Source: Coix lacryma-jobi var. lacryma-jobi (Eukaryota > Streptophyta > Magnoliopsida > Poales > Poaceae). From it: DNA of 64,000 bases. Of this stretch, positions 22,486 to 33,621 are shown piece after piece; within the stretch, counting starts at the first letter, position 1; every line of letters starts with the position of its first letter. The position numbers and the translations under genes are program-made. The stretch covers positions 90,431,845-90,495,844 of the forward strand of contig CM019831.1 in NCBI GenBank assembly GCA_009763385.1, given 5' to 3'. Under the pieces are notes generated by a model that saw only the letters and a list, made by a program, of their open reading frames with translations, made no database searches and had not been told where the DNA came from.

Positions 22486-25421
22486 TCAAACCACGTTACG
22501 AGAGTCAAGTATATTTAGTTCACTCCTCAAGGCACAAAACCTTGACTCATCAAGGGGCTTAGTGGAGATATCGGCTAGTTGTTTTTCGGTGCTCACTTGG
22601 CGTAAAGTGATATCTCCTTTAGCTTCATGGTCTCTCAAGAAATGATGACGGATGTCTATGTGCTTAGTTCTTGAGTGGCTTACGGGATTGTTTGCAAGCT
22701 TTATGGCACTTTCATTGTCACACAGGAGTGGAATATGGGTAAAGCGACATCCATAATCATTGAGGGTTTGCTTCATCCAGAGTAGTTGGGCACAACATGC
22801 ACCGACCGCCACATACTCGGCCTCAGCGGTGGAGAGGGCTACAAAATTTTGCTTCTTAGAGCTCCATGACACTAGAGACCGTCCAAGGAATTGACATGTC
22901 CCCGATGTACTTTTTCTATCTACCTTGCAACCGGCGTAATCGGAATCCGAAAATCCAAGTAGATTGAAAAAATTTGAGCCCTTAGGATACCACAAGCCAA
23001 GGTGAGGAGTGTGTACTAGATATCTCAAGATTCTCTTAACGACCATTAAATGACACTCTTTTGGGTTAGCTTGAAATCTAGCACACATGCACACACTAAG
23101 CATAATATCCGTCCTAGATGCACATAAGTAAAGTAGGGAACCGATCATGGAACGATATACTTTTGATCAACGGATTTCCCATCTTCATTTAGATCTAAGT
23201 GCCCATTTGTTGGCATGGGAGTCTTGATGGGTTTGGCATTCTCCATAAAAAACATCTTAATCACGTCTCTTGTGTACTTAGTTTGACATAGGAAAGTTCC
23301 TTCCTTCAATTGCTTGATTTGGAATCCGAGGAAGAACTTCAATTCACCCATCATAGACATCTCAAACCTCTTTGTCATCCCCTACTAAACTCTTCACAAA
23401 AGGTTTGATTAGTACTACCAAATATTATGTCATCGACATATATTTGGCACACAAATATACCATCTTAATCTTTCTTGTGAAAAGAGTAGCATCGGCTTTG
23501 CCTATTTCAAAGCCTGGCTTGAGCAAGAAATCCTTAAGGCATTCATACCATGCTCTAGGTGCTTGCTTAAGCCCATAGAGCGCCTTACGGAGTCTGTAGA
23601 CATGGTTAGGATGCTTAGGGTATTCAAATCCCGGTGGTTGCTCCACATAGACTAATTCAGAGAGTGGTCCATTTAGGAAGGCACTCTTGACATCCGATTT
23701 GATACAACTTGAAATCATGATGAGCAGCAAAAGCTAGTAGCATTTGAATTGCTTCAAGTCTTGCTACTGGTGCATAGGTCTCTTCGAAGTCTAGCCCTTC
23801 AACTGAGTGAAACCTTGAGCAACCAACCTTATTTGTTTCTTGTACCACACCATGTTCATCTTGCTTGTTCCGAACAACCCCCTTGGTTCCAATTATGTTA
23901 GTCTTGGGTCTGTCCACCAACTCCCATACTTGATTTCTCTCAAAGTTATTCAACTCTTCTGCATGGACATCACCCAATCTGGGTCCTCAAGAGCTTGTTC
24001 TACCTTAATTGGCTCCAAAGAGGAAACAAACGAATAAAATTCACAAAAATTTGCTAAACGAGATCGTGTTGTTACCCCTTTTCTTATGCTCCAAGGATAT
24101 TGTCAACGGGATGGTCCCGTAGCACACTTTGATGTACTCTTGGGTGAGGTGGCCCATCTGAAGGTTGATGTAGGGGTTGGTTGTCAACATCTTCATCAGC
24201 TTGAGGCTCATTATCTTGAATAGGTTCATCCTCTTGCTGGTTGTTGTCCCAGACCTTGGAGCCTCCGCGCCTTGGTGCGGAATCTCCAGGCCCTGGAGCC
24301 TCCACGTCCTGCTTGTTTGCAGGAGCTGGGACTGCTGCTGGCCCTTGGAGTGATGTTGAAGCTTGGAGTGAAGGATATTCTTCTTCAGTAGCTTCAACTG
24401 GTCTTACATCACCTGTGGCCAAATGCTTGATTGCTTCACAAGGTGGCTCTTCTTTACCTACAACATCTAGATCAACTTGCTCAACTTGAGAGCCATTAGA
24501 TTCATCAAACGTCACATCTACCGTGATTTCAATCCTTCCAGAGGAATAATTGAAACTCGATAGGCATGCTCGTTGGACCATACCAGAAGAAATCCTTCAT
24601 CAATCTTTGGTGCAAACTTTGAGCTTCGGGGCTTTTTGTTAAGAATAAAACATTTGCACCCAAATACTCTAAAGTATGACACCTTGGGTTTGTTACCGGT
24701 TAGCAGCTCATATGAGGTCTTCTTGTAAACTTGTGAAGATAGAGGCGGTTAGTGGCATGACATGCAGTGTTGATTGCCGCGGCCCAATAATTGTTCGGAG
24801 TCTTGTATTCATCAAGCATTGTTCTTGCCATGTCAATGAGAGTGCGATTCTTCCTCTCAACCACCCCATTTTGTTGAGGAGTATATGGAGCTGAGAATTC
24901 ATGCTTGATCCCCTCATCATCAAGAAACTCTTCAACATTGGTATTACGGAATTCAGAGCCATTGTCACTTCGCACTTTCTTGATAGGCAGCCCGAACTCC
25001 CTTTGTGCTCTCTAATGAAGTCTTCACCTTCCCTTGCACTTCACACTCTTATCACACAAAGAACACCCACGTGAAGTGAGAATAGTCATCAACAATAACA
25101 AGACCATATTTATTACCACCAATGCTAATGTAGGCAACTGGTCCAAAGAGATCCATGTGAATGAGCTCCAATGGGCTTGATGTTGTGATAATACTCTTTG
25201 GTGGGTGTGGTACACCTACTTGCTTTCCGGCTTGACATGCTCTACATATCTGTCTTCTCAAAATGAACATTCATTAGTCCAAGGATGTGCTCCTCCTTTA
25301 GAAGTTTGGCCAAGTTCCTCATCCCAACATGAGCTAGTCGGCGATGCCATAACCAACCCATGCTAGATTTTTCCACTAGACAAGTCTCAAGAAAAACTTT
25401 ACTTTTGTTGAAATCAACTAG
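22486..25421 (-). pseudogene. pol of the minus copia (integrase, RT, RNase H), 5' truncated
   Basis: On the minus strand it begins inside the GAG-pre-integrase region (WLWHRRLAHVGMRNLAKLL near 25350) with the zinc residues CRACQAGKQ. Integrase follows with HMDLFGP, SDNGSEF and PQQNGVVERKNRT. Then comes a variable linker (24580-24080). Reverse transcriptase follows with KSAFLNG and a YVDD-type site readable near 23435. RNase H has FSDSDYAGC, KTKHIDIRHHFL and ends at 22486. Several frameshifts break the frame (about 23150, 23430, 23700, 24060 and 25000-25050). Protease and gag are absent because the gypsy element starts at 25422. Sequence and linker fit SIRE/Maximus-type copia. Confidence 0.9.
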
Positions 25422-26466
25422 TGTCGGTGGTACAAAAAAGGGGTACCCCCAATTAACGCAAACCCGCGAACGCTCTATCTCCGTCTCGCCCGAGCCCTCC
25501 CAGCCAGGCCTCGGGCGAACGCGCTCCCACACCTCGAGCCTTAACGCACGGACCTCGAGCTGTACAGACAGCCGTACCAGCCCATACCACGCATTTAACG
25601 CCTTCACCTACTCCGGTCATGTCCACTAGTGCACGGCGTGTACCACAGTAACTCGGTGTAAAGGTCAAGTCTCGTTTTCACCACAAGCATGGGGCAAAAG
25701 GGCACCAGTGCAGCACTGTTCGGCCATGCCAGGCACTGTAACCCCTCGAGGTCGGCTACGCGCCCCTCGAGCCAGGCACTGTCACCCCTCGAGGCCGGCT
25801 ACGCGCCCCACGAGCCCTGCACTGTACACCTCGAGGCCAGCTCCGCGCCCCTCGAGCCCCCGTGGTACCACCTCGAAGCCGCTCCGCACCCTCGAGTCCT
25901 AACTACTTTCGTGCTGTTGGAGGACAGGTACCCCAAGACCCGGAGGGACCTCACCGCGTACTGTACATTCCGGATGGGTGCTGTACGGCTCCCGCCTTGT
26001 CGCACCCCCACGTCCGCGCCCGGGATGGAAGCCACGACTCAAGGACGCCTCAACAGCGACGATCACATCGGCTCCAGTGGCCCCGACAAGACAGGGTTCC
26101 TACCCTTCTCCGTATGGGGCACCATGCGCCCCGACACCTGTAATACTTTTTGTAACCCTGGCCTCCCCTTGCTCTATAAAAGGGGACGCTAGGGCCCTCA
26201 TTCAGGGGACGCAACTCCGACAGACAACGCACCAGTCCACCCACGCATTCGAGTCCGGACTCCGGTCCACGCTCACTGAGCTTGTATTCGCCCCTGTACA
26301 AGCACTTAGGTGCAAGTAATACAAGAACCTCCTCCCCCCCGCTGGACGTAGGGTTTTTTTTGCCCGAACCAGGATAAATCCTTGTGTCATCTTGCATCAC
26401 CATCCAGGAAGAGCACGCGATCATATTACTCGTTGGTGTCATACCCCCGGGTTCGAAACACCGACA
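25422..26466 (+). repeat. 5' LTR of the Tat-type gypsy
   Basis: 1045 bp, starting TGTCGGTGGTACAAAAAAGGGG and ending GAAACACCGACA. The core promoter TATAAAAG is at 26175-26182. Compared with the 3' LTR, the first 170 bp after the start differ heavily, while the middle is nearly identical apart from one-base length changes in homopolymers. Confidence 0.93.
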
Positions 26467-26468
26467 GT

Positions 26469-26484
26469 TGGCGCGCCAGGTAGG
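26469..26484 (+). other. Primer-binding site of the Tat-type gypsy
   Basis: TGGCGCGCCAGGTAGG two bases after the LTR end, the form seen in many grass Tat-type gypsy elements. The exact tRNA is not assigned here. Confidence 0.75.
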
Positions 26485-26645
26485 GGCCTTCGCTGTCCGA
26501 GCCGATTTCTCGTTGACTCCTGGATGGCTTCATCTCTCTTCTTCCGTTCTCGGCTGGTGCCGTCGTCTGGTTCGGGAGCCTCGAGTTCCTGGCCACAGGC
26601 AACAGCAACGAGCTGACTCTGCTCTCCACGGAGGGCCTGGGCGGA

Positions 26646-28800
26646 GTGCGTGTCACGCCACCCCGCGCGGGGGCGTACGCGTCGCCCACACACCACCACA
26701 CGTCGCCACCAGCGTCTGCCATCGGTCTCGTCGGGGGTCGTCGGATCGTCAGCGCCTCGTCGGTGCCGCGTCTCCCCGGCAAACACCTACGCCCCCGTAG
26801 CCGGTGCAGGGGCCCCAAGGGGAAAACCCGCCCGGCGCGCGGCCGTAGACCTCCAGGGCGCACTCACGCCCGCCTAGCGACTTCGCGTTCATCATGCGTA
26901 CGAACCAGGAGCCAGGCCAGAGGCCTCCAAAGCGCGCGCCGTCGACACAGCTCAGCCTCCTCCCGCGCGGGTCGCACTGCGCTCGACGCCAGCGGTTCCC
27001 GATCGGCCTCGACAACTCTGCGGCTGTTTTCGCCCACCGCCTCGACGACGCCATCAGGACCAGACGGAGGTGGACCGGGAGCAGCGTCCGGGCGCGCTGC
27101 TGCGGGCCATGGCCAGCCTGGAAATCGTCCACCCCGCGTGCGTCGACAGCGACTTCTTGCGACCCCCGAGCCACCTCGACGAGCCACCGTCGGAGAATGG
27201 TACCACGAGCTGCGGTCCCAGCGTCGGCCAAGGAGGCGGCGTGCCGACAGTTCCGACTCCGACGAATACGACTACCACGACCCCGACCTCTAGGACCCCC
27301 CAGTGAGTGCTTCCAACTCGAGGAGTCGTATGCGATACCGAGGACGAGGCGACGACGACAGGCCGGCTCTCGACCTAAGGGACCTAGCGACGTGGCCGCG
27401 GCAGGCGGATCACGCGTTCTGGGAAGGGACGAGCCCCCAGCACCGTTGTACCGCCTAAGCACGACGATGGCCGGGCGGCGCAACTCGCTCAAGTGCAAGA
27501 GGCAATCACCAAAGCCGAGGAAGAACGGCGACACACCTGTTGCAGCTCCGGCAAACCCTGATGCAGGAACCACCCCAACCCCGAGGAGCCAGAGCTCGAG
27601 GCCGGGCTCGAGAGGTCCACCGGCAGATCCTCGAGGGCGGGGCACCAGCACGCCCTGAGGTATGCTTCCGAGAGCCGGGCAGAACGTGGTCGCAGCCGCC
27701 ATGTTGCTCCCCGATCTACCCGCCGTCTCCAACCCAGACGCTAGGCGCATGCTTGGAGAAATGAAGGGCCTCCTCGAGACAGCCGCTGTGCAGCAGGCCG
27801 AGAGCTCAGCGTCGCGGCGGCGCGGAGCGGCGCCTCGGGAAACCGACAGAGCGCCCCTCCACGAGCGCGAGGCATCGTCCACCGCCGGACGCCTCTCGAG
27901 CAGGCCAGTCCGCGAACGGATCATCGACAACCGCCACCTTGAGACCTCAATGACCCCGCAACGACATCAACCGACGACGCAAGGATAAGGGGGCCCAAGA
28001 GCGTGGCTATAGCGCCCATCGAGGGGGACGCTACGACAGTGATGAGGACCCGGCAGCCCTCGAGCCCCCGGGCCCAGGGTCTTCAGCCGGCCATCCGCAG
28101 CTCAACCCTCCCCGACCGCTTCCGCCCGCCGACCACCAACATCGTGAAGTATGACGGGGAGGTCGAGCCCAAGCTCTGGCTCTCGAGACTTCCGCCTTGG
28201 CTGCCAACTGGGCGAGCGAAGAACGACGACCGCGTGATCATACGTCAACTCCCTCTTTACCTCTCGGACACCGCCGCCCGCCGGTGGCTCGAGGGGCTCC
28301 CGCCGGATCGATCCATGACTGGACCGCCTAGTCAGGGTCTTCGACGGGAATTTCAAGGGGACCTGCGTGCGTCGGGCAACCCCTGGGACCTACGGCGTTG
28401 CAGGCAGGCGACGGACGAGCCCATCCGCGACTTTGCTCGACGGTTCTCGAAGCAGCGTCTCGAGCTCCCTCACGTGCCTGACGAGGACGTCATCTCAGCG
28501 TTCCTCGCGGGCACGACATGCCAAGAGCTTGTTCATGAGCTAGGACGCTACCGTCCCGGACGGTCGAGGACCTGATGGATCGCGTCACCAGCTTTGCTTC
28601 GGGCGACGAAGCAGTGGGGGCCTTCTTTGGCCGTTCCACGGACAAAGGCAAGGCGGTGATCGCGCCGGAGGGCTCCAGCAAGGGCAACGACGCCAAGAAA
28701 CGACAGCAATGACGGCAACAAAAAGAAAAACCAGCGCAAGGGCCAGAAGGCGAAACGTGACGCCGATGCGACGACGACAAAGAGGTGCTCGTGGGCGCCC
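26646..28800 (+). pseudogene. gag of the Tat-type gypsy
   Basis: Recognisable from about 27660 (MLPRAGQNVVAAAMLLPDLP) through the retrotransposon gag domain at 28130-28660. Seen there are KYDGEVEPKLWLS, RVIIRQLPLYLSDTAARRWLEGLP, EPIRDFARRFSKQR and DEDVISAFLAGT, followed by a Lys/Gln-rich tail. The capsid frame shifts several times (near 28190, 28320 and 28570). The stretch 26646-27650 is Pro/Arg-rich and cannot be assigned to a domain. The zinc knuckle expected after the capsid is not visible in a clean frame. Confidence 0.8.
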
Positions 28801-29229
28801 TCGAGCCTAAGAAGCCCCGAGCCCCCCTGACGGGCTGTTTTCGATCAGATGCTCGAGGATACCAGCACCTACCACGGGGCCCCCGTTAAACCACAAGCTG
28901 AAAGACTGCCGACTGATGAAGGGCTACTACTCCAGGCTCGGCGATAAGAGGGAAGACACGCCTAAGGAAAGGATACCGATCGACGCGGCGGCAGGAACGC
29001 AGGACGGCGACTTCCCCCCGTGCGCGACTGCTACATGATCTACGGGGGGCCGACCGTCGGGCTCTCAGCTCGAGAAAGAAAGAAGGAGCGCCGGAAATCT
29101 TTTCGCTTGGCCACGACGGCCCCCGGTACCTTGACTGGTCCGATGCCCAATCACGTTCGACCGTGACGACCATCCGGACCGTGTCATAAACCCGGGGGCT
29201 TACCCCCTCGTCGTCGACCCCGTCATAGT

Positions 29230-29541
29230 CGACGTTCGGTTTTCTCTAAGGTGTTGATGGATGGGGGCTCGAGCCTCAACATCATATACCTCGAGACCCT
29301 CGACCTCCTGGGGATTTCAGAGGGACAGCTCCGACCCAGCGTCGGGGGGTTCCACGGAGTAGTGCCAGGAAAGAAGGCCCACCCCCTCGGCGCATCGACC
29401 TGCCGGTTGCTTCGGCACGCCGGCAACTTCCGCCAGGAAACGCTCACCTTCGAGGTGGTCGGCTTCCAATGGACCTACCACGCCATCATCGGCCGGCCAG
29501 GCTACGCCAAGTTCAGGGCGATTCCTAACTACCGTACTTGA
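29230..29541 (+). pseudogene. Aspartic protease domain of the Tat-type gypsy
   Basis: The active-site motif MDGGSSLNIIY lies at about 29257-29290 and a second conserved block YHAIIGRPGYAKFRAIPNY near 29476. Residue spacing matches a retropepsin. The frame then stops at 29539, whereas related elements continue into reverse transcriptase, so one or more stops or shifts separate the domains. Confidence 0.8.
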
Positions 29542-29559
29542 AGCTCAATGCCGGGGCCA

Positions 29560-31060
29560 AAAGGGGTCATCACCGTTGACACCTCCTACGAGCACGCATA
29601 CCACTGCGACGTGGAGTGCGTCGAGCGGGGGGAGGCCAACGTCCACCTCGACTCGCTCGAGGCCTTGGCAGCTCTGGCCACCGAGGGGGCCCCAGAAGCA
29701 AAGCGTCACGCCGGCACCTTCGAGCCGGCCGAGCACACCAAGCAAATACCCGTCGACCCGACCTCGGCCACGGCAAGATGCTGACCATCAGTACCAGCCT
29801 CGAGCCCAAATAGGAAGCAGTGCTCGTCGACTTTCTCCGCGCGAACATCGACATGTTTGCGTGGAACCCCCTCCATGCCGGGCATACCGAGGAAGTCGCC
29901 GAGCACGCCTTGGAGATCCAGGCCGGGTCCAGACCGGTGAAGCAACGCCTGCGCCGCTTCGACGAGGAAAAGCGCAGGATCATCGGCGAGGAGGTGCACA
30001 AGCTTTTGGCGGCCGGATTCATCAAGGAGTACTTTACCCAGAGTGGCTAGCTAACCCTGTACTAGTTAGGAAAAAGAATGGAAAAATGCGGATGTGTGTA
30101 GATTACACTGGTCTGAATAACATGCCCAAAAGTTCCATTTCCTTTACCTAGAATTGATCAGATCGTCGATTCCACCGCTGGGTGCGAAGTGCTTTCGTTC
30201 CTTGATGCGTATTCCGGCTACCACCAAATTAGGATGAGAAAATCCGATGAGCTCGCGACCTCTTTTATCATGCCATTTGGTATGTACTGCTATGTTACGA
30301 TGCCCTTCGGCCTTCGAAACGCCGGGCAACGTACCAACGATGTATGCAGCACATCTTGGTGAGCACTAGGCAAGACCGTCGAGGCCTACGTCGATGACAT
30401 CGTGGTTAAAACCAAAAAGTAGGAACCTCATCAGCACCTCGAGACCACGTTCGAGTGCCTCCGGGCCAAGAATGTGAAGCTCTACCCCGAGAGTGTGTCT
30501 TTGGTGTGCCTCGAGGCATGCCTACTTGGCTACATCGTCTCGAACGGGGATCGAGGCAAACCCTGAAAAATCTCAGCAGTCACGAGGATGGGCCCGATTC
30601 GTGACCTCAAGGGCGTACAGAAGTAACAGGCTGCCTAGCCGCTCTCAGCAGATTCATCTCGAGGCTGGAGAAAAGCACTACCCCTCTACCGCCTACTAAA
30701 AAAGAACGGAACACTTTGCGTGGACCGCCGAAGCCGAGGAGCCTTAACCAAGTTGAAGGGCTGCTGACTGCGCACCAATTCTCGTGCCCCCCACGACCAG
30801 CCGAAGGTGACGGTTCCCCCGACCCCTCCTCCTCTATGTGGCCGCAACCACTCAGTGGTTCGCGCGGTCATAGCCGTCGAGAGGCACGAGGATGGCCATA
30901 CGTTGCCGGTCCGCGGCCGGTATACTTCACCAGTGAGGTAGTACTCTCCGAGGCCAAGGTCCGGTACCCGCACATCCAAAAGCTGCTCTACGGCATCATC
31001 GTCACCAGGCGCAAGCTCCAGCACTACTTCCTCGCTCATCCCGTAACGGTGGTGTCATCC
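29560..31060 (+). pseudogene. Reverse transcriptase and first RNase H of the Tat-type gypsy
   Basis: The fingers region is seen at 29820-30050 (FLRANIDMFAWNPLHAG, VKQRLRRFDEEKRRIIGEEV). Then come LANPVLVRKKNGKMRMCVDYT near 30045-30105, FLDAYSGYHQIRM near 30205, MPFGLRNAGQRT near 30300 and the catalytic YVDDIVVKTKK at about 30390. The first RNase H (to about 31060) keeps only parts, such as YFTSEVVLSEAKVRYPHIQKLLYGI. Stops and shifts are frequent (30048, 30150, 30360, 30419 and others). A 250-300 bp stretch from about 30050 is AT-richer than the rest of the element. Confidence 0.85.
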
Positions 31061-31189
31061 TTCCCCCTCGGAGAAATCGTCAACAATCGGGAGGCCACGG
31101 GGCGCATCGCCAAGTGGTCCGCCGAACTGATGGGGGAGACCATCACCTATGCCCGCGAAAGGCCATCAAGTCGCAAGCATTGGCGGACT

Positions 31190-31680
31190 TCGTTGCTGAA
31201 TGGACCGACACTCAGCTCCCGCCGGCGCAGATTCAGGCCGAACTCTGGACCATGTACTTCGATGGATCTCTCACGAAGACGGGGGGGGAGCAGGCCTGCT
31301 CTTCATCTCGCCCCTCGGAGTACACATGCGCTACCTGCTACGCTTGCACTTCCCCGCCTCCAACAACGTCGCCGAGTATGAGGCCCTCGTCAATGGGCTG
31401 CGCATCGCCCTCGAGCTCGGGGTCCGACGCCTCGACGCCCGAGGAGACTCGCAGCTCGTCGTCAACCAGGTTATGAAGGCTTCAAGCTGCATCGATCCCA
31501 AGATGGAGGCATACTGCGGGGAGGTACGCAAGCTGGAAGACAAGTTTTACGGCCTCGAGCTCAATCACATAGCTCGGAAGTACAACGAGGCCGCAGACGA
31601 GCTGGCAAAGTTGGCATCCACGCGTGGCACGGTACCACCAGACGTCTTCTCGAGGGACGTCTTCGAGCCATCCGTCGAAA
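31190..31680 (+). pseudogene. Second (archaeal-type) RNase H of the Tat-type gypsy
   Basis: The sequence WTMYFDGSLTKTGG is followed by GLLFISPLGVHMRY, NNVAEYEALVNGLRIALELG, DSQLVVNQVMK and KYNEAADELAKLAS. These are the D, E, D and N/D blocks of the archaeal-like RNase H that Tat-lineage elements carry between the first RNase H and integrase. One shift near 31280 joins two frames. Confidence 0.88.
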
Positions 31681-33074
31681 TCGACCCGGGGGCTGGCCCC
31701 TCGACGCCACCCCTCGAGCAGGACACGGGGGCTCGACTCTCAACGCCACCCCTCGAGAAGGACCCCTCGACGTCCGCAGAGGCGATGCAGGTCGACGCAC
31801 ACGCCCCTTCGTCATCACGGCCCCTCGACTGGCGGACGCCCTACCTCGACTACCTGACGCGACGCGAGGCGAGCTACCAGAGGACAAGACGGAGGCCCGA
31901 CGCATCGCTCGAAGGGCCAAGACCTACGTCGTCTACGGCGACGAACGGGAGCTATACCGACGAAGTCCGACTGGGATCCTCCAACGCTGCATCCCACTCG
32001 AGGAAGGGCGCAAGCTCCTCGACGATATGCACTCGGGGGCTTGCGGCCACCACGCGGCGCCGAGGGCCCTGGTTGGCAACGCCTTCCGACAAGGCTTCTA
32101 TTGGCCGACCGCCATTGGGGATGCCAAGCGTTTGGTCCGAGCATGCCATGGGTGTCAATTCTACGCCAAGCAAACGCACCAGCCCGCACACGCCCTGCAG
32201 ATGATCCCAATCACTTGGCCATTTGCCGTTGGGGGCTCGACCTCGTGGGTCCCCTCAGAAGGACAAGTGGAGGGTACACACACATGCTCGTGGCCGTCGA
32301 CAAGTTCACCAAGTGGATCGAGGCTAAGCCGATAGGAGACCCCACCTCAGAGAAGGCTGTCGAGTTCATCGCCAACATCATGTACCGGTTCGGGGTGCCA
32401 AATGTCATCATCACCGACAATGGCACCCAATTCACGGGCAAAAAGTTCATCAACTTCTGCGACGACAACAACATTCGCGTAACCTGGGCCTCGGTCGCAT
32501 ACCCCCAATGCAACGGGCAGGTCGAGCGCGCCAACGGCATGATACTCCATGGGCTGAAGCCGAGGCTGTTCAAAACCCTCAAGAATTTCGGAAAGGGGTG
32601 GGCTACAGAACTCCCCTCGGTGCTGTGGGGCCTCAGGACTACGCCGAGTCGAGCCACCGGGTTCACTCCGTTTTTCCTAACCTACGGCGCCGAGGCCGTC
32701 TTACCTACGGACCTCGAGTACGGCTCACCTCGACTTCGAGCCTACAACGAGCAAACCAGCGACGAAAGGCTCGCCAACGCCAAGGACCAGCTCGAGGAGG
32801 CTCGAGACGTGGCGCTCATCAACTCTGCACGCTACCAGCAAACACTTCGACGCTACCACGACAAGCACGTGCGCAAAAGGGACCTGGCGGTGGGGGACCT
32901 CGTGCTTCGACGGCTGCAAGATAATCGAGGGCGCCATAACTCACCCCTCCGTGGGAAGGACCATACACCGTGGCTGAAGTGCTCAAGCCAGGCACATACA
33001 AGCTCTACGACGACCAAGGCAGGATCCTGACAAACGCGTGGAACATATCTCAGCTACGTCGCTTCTACCCTTAA
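31680..33074 (+). pseudogene. Integrase of the Tat-type gypsy
   Basis: After a Pro/Ser/Asp-rich linker the integrase begins near 32010. The zinc-binding part contains GACGHHAAPR, then CHGCQFYAKQTHQPAH. The core has WGLDLVGP, TDNGTQF and CNGQVERANGMI (D, D, E). Further conserved blocks are WGLRTTPSRATGFTPFFLTYGAEAVLPTDLEY and the tail QLRRFYP ending with TAA at 33072-33074. No chromodomain follows. Frameshifts occur near 32030, 32240 and 32950. Integrase inserts the cDNA into the host chromosome. Confidence 0.9.
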
Positions 33075-33621
33075 GGGCCTCGAGGCCTTGTTCATTTTAT
33101 TGCTTTGTACAAACACGTTGAATATGAATGGGCCAACTCGTGCTCCATCTTTCATGTTCCTTAGCAACTCAAGGTAGCCTCGACCCTGCCTAGCTCAGGG
33201 TCGAGCCTCCCTCGGGGGCTGACAAGGGGGTAAAACCCCCCAGACTCCGGAAAAAACGCGTGTTTTCTTTTCAAAAATTTGACCCTCGTCTCGACTCGCG
33301 CCTCGAACGAACTAGCGACGTCTAAATCCTTTAGTACCTCGAGCCCCAAGGTCGGGGGGCGTCGACGTAGACGGCCGCCTACGCCCCCGGGCTACGGTAC
33401 CCTACCTACGCCTCCCCTCGAGGGGCTCGCGACGTACTAAAGGAACACAGACTAAGTTAGCAGAAACTCGAGCTCACGACAAAGAGAAGCGGTCAAACGC
33501 ATTTGAAAAGAAAACAACTCTTTCCATAAACAAATCACATATACATTCGGGTCTCGACGTACCCTCATTTATTCACAGAATTCTTACAAGGGCCTCGACG
33601 CCCAAATTTGGCACGCAGGCC

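Larger units (their letters stand above)
5443..25421 (-). mobile_element. Minus-strand Ty1/copia element, 5' end missing, with two nested insertions
   Basis: In minus-strand order the surviving parts are pol (25421 to 22486), a spacer, an extra ORF (21271 to 21018, continued at 9001 to 7490), a polypurine tract and the 3' LTR (6719 to 5443). The order and the pol sequence fit the SIRE/Maximus type of large plant copia elements, which often carry an ORF after pol. A plus-strand copia element (9002-21017) splits the extra ORF. A gypsy element abuts pol at 25422, and gag, protease and the 5' LTR are not found beyond it. Confidence 0.8.

Noticed and set aside
26749..27930. A 393-residue open frame on the minus strand opposite gag of the Tat element
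   Set aside because: It is Arg/Ala/Ser-rich with no domain, overlaps recognisable sense gag, and long frames on both strands are expected in such GC-rich sequence.
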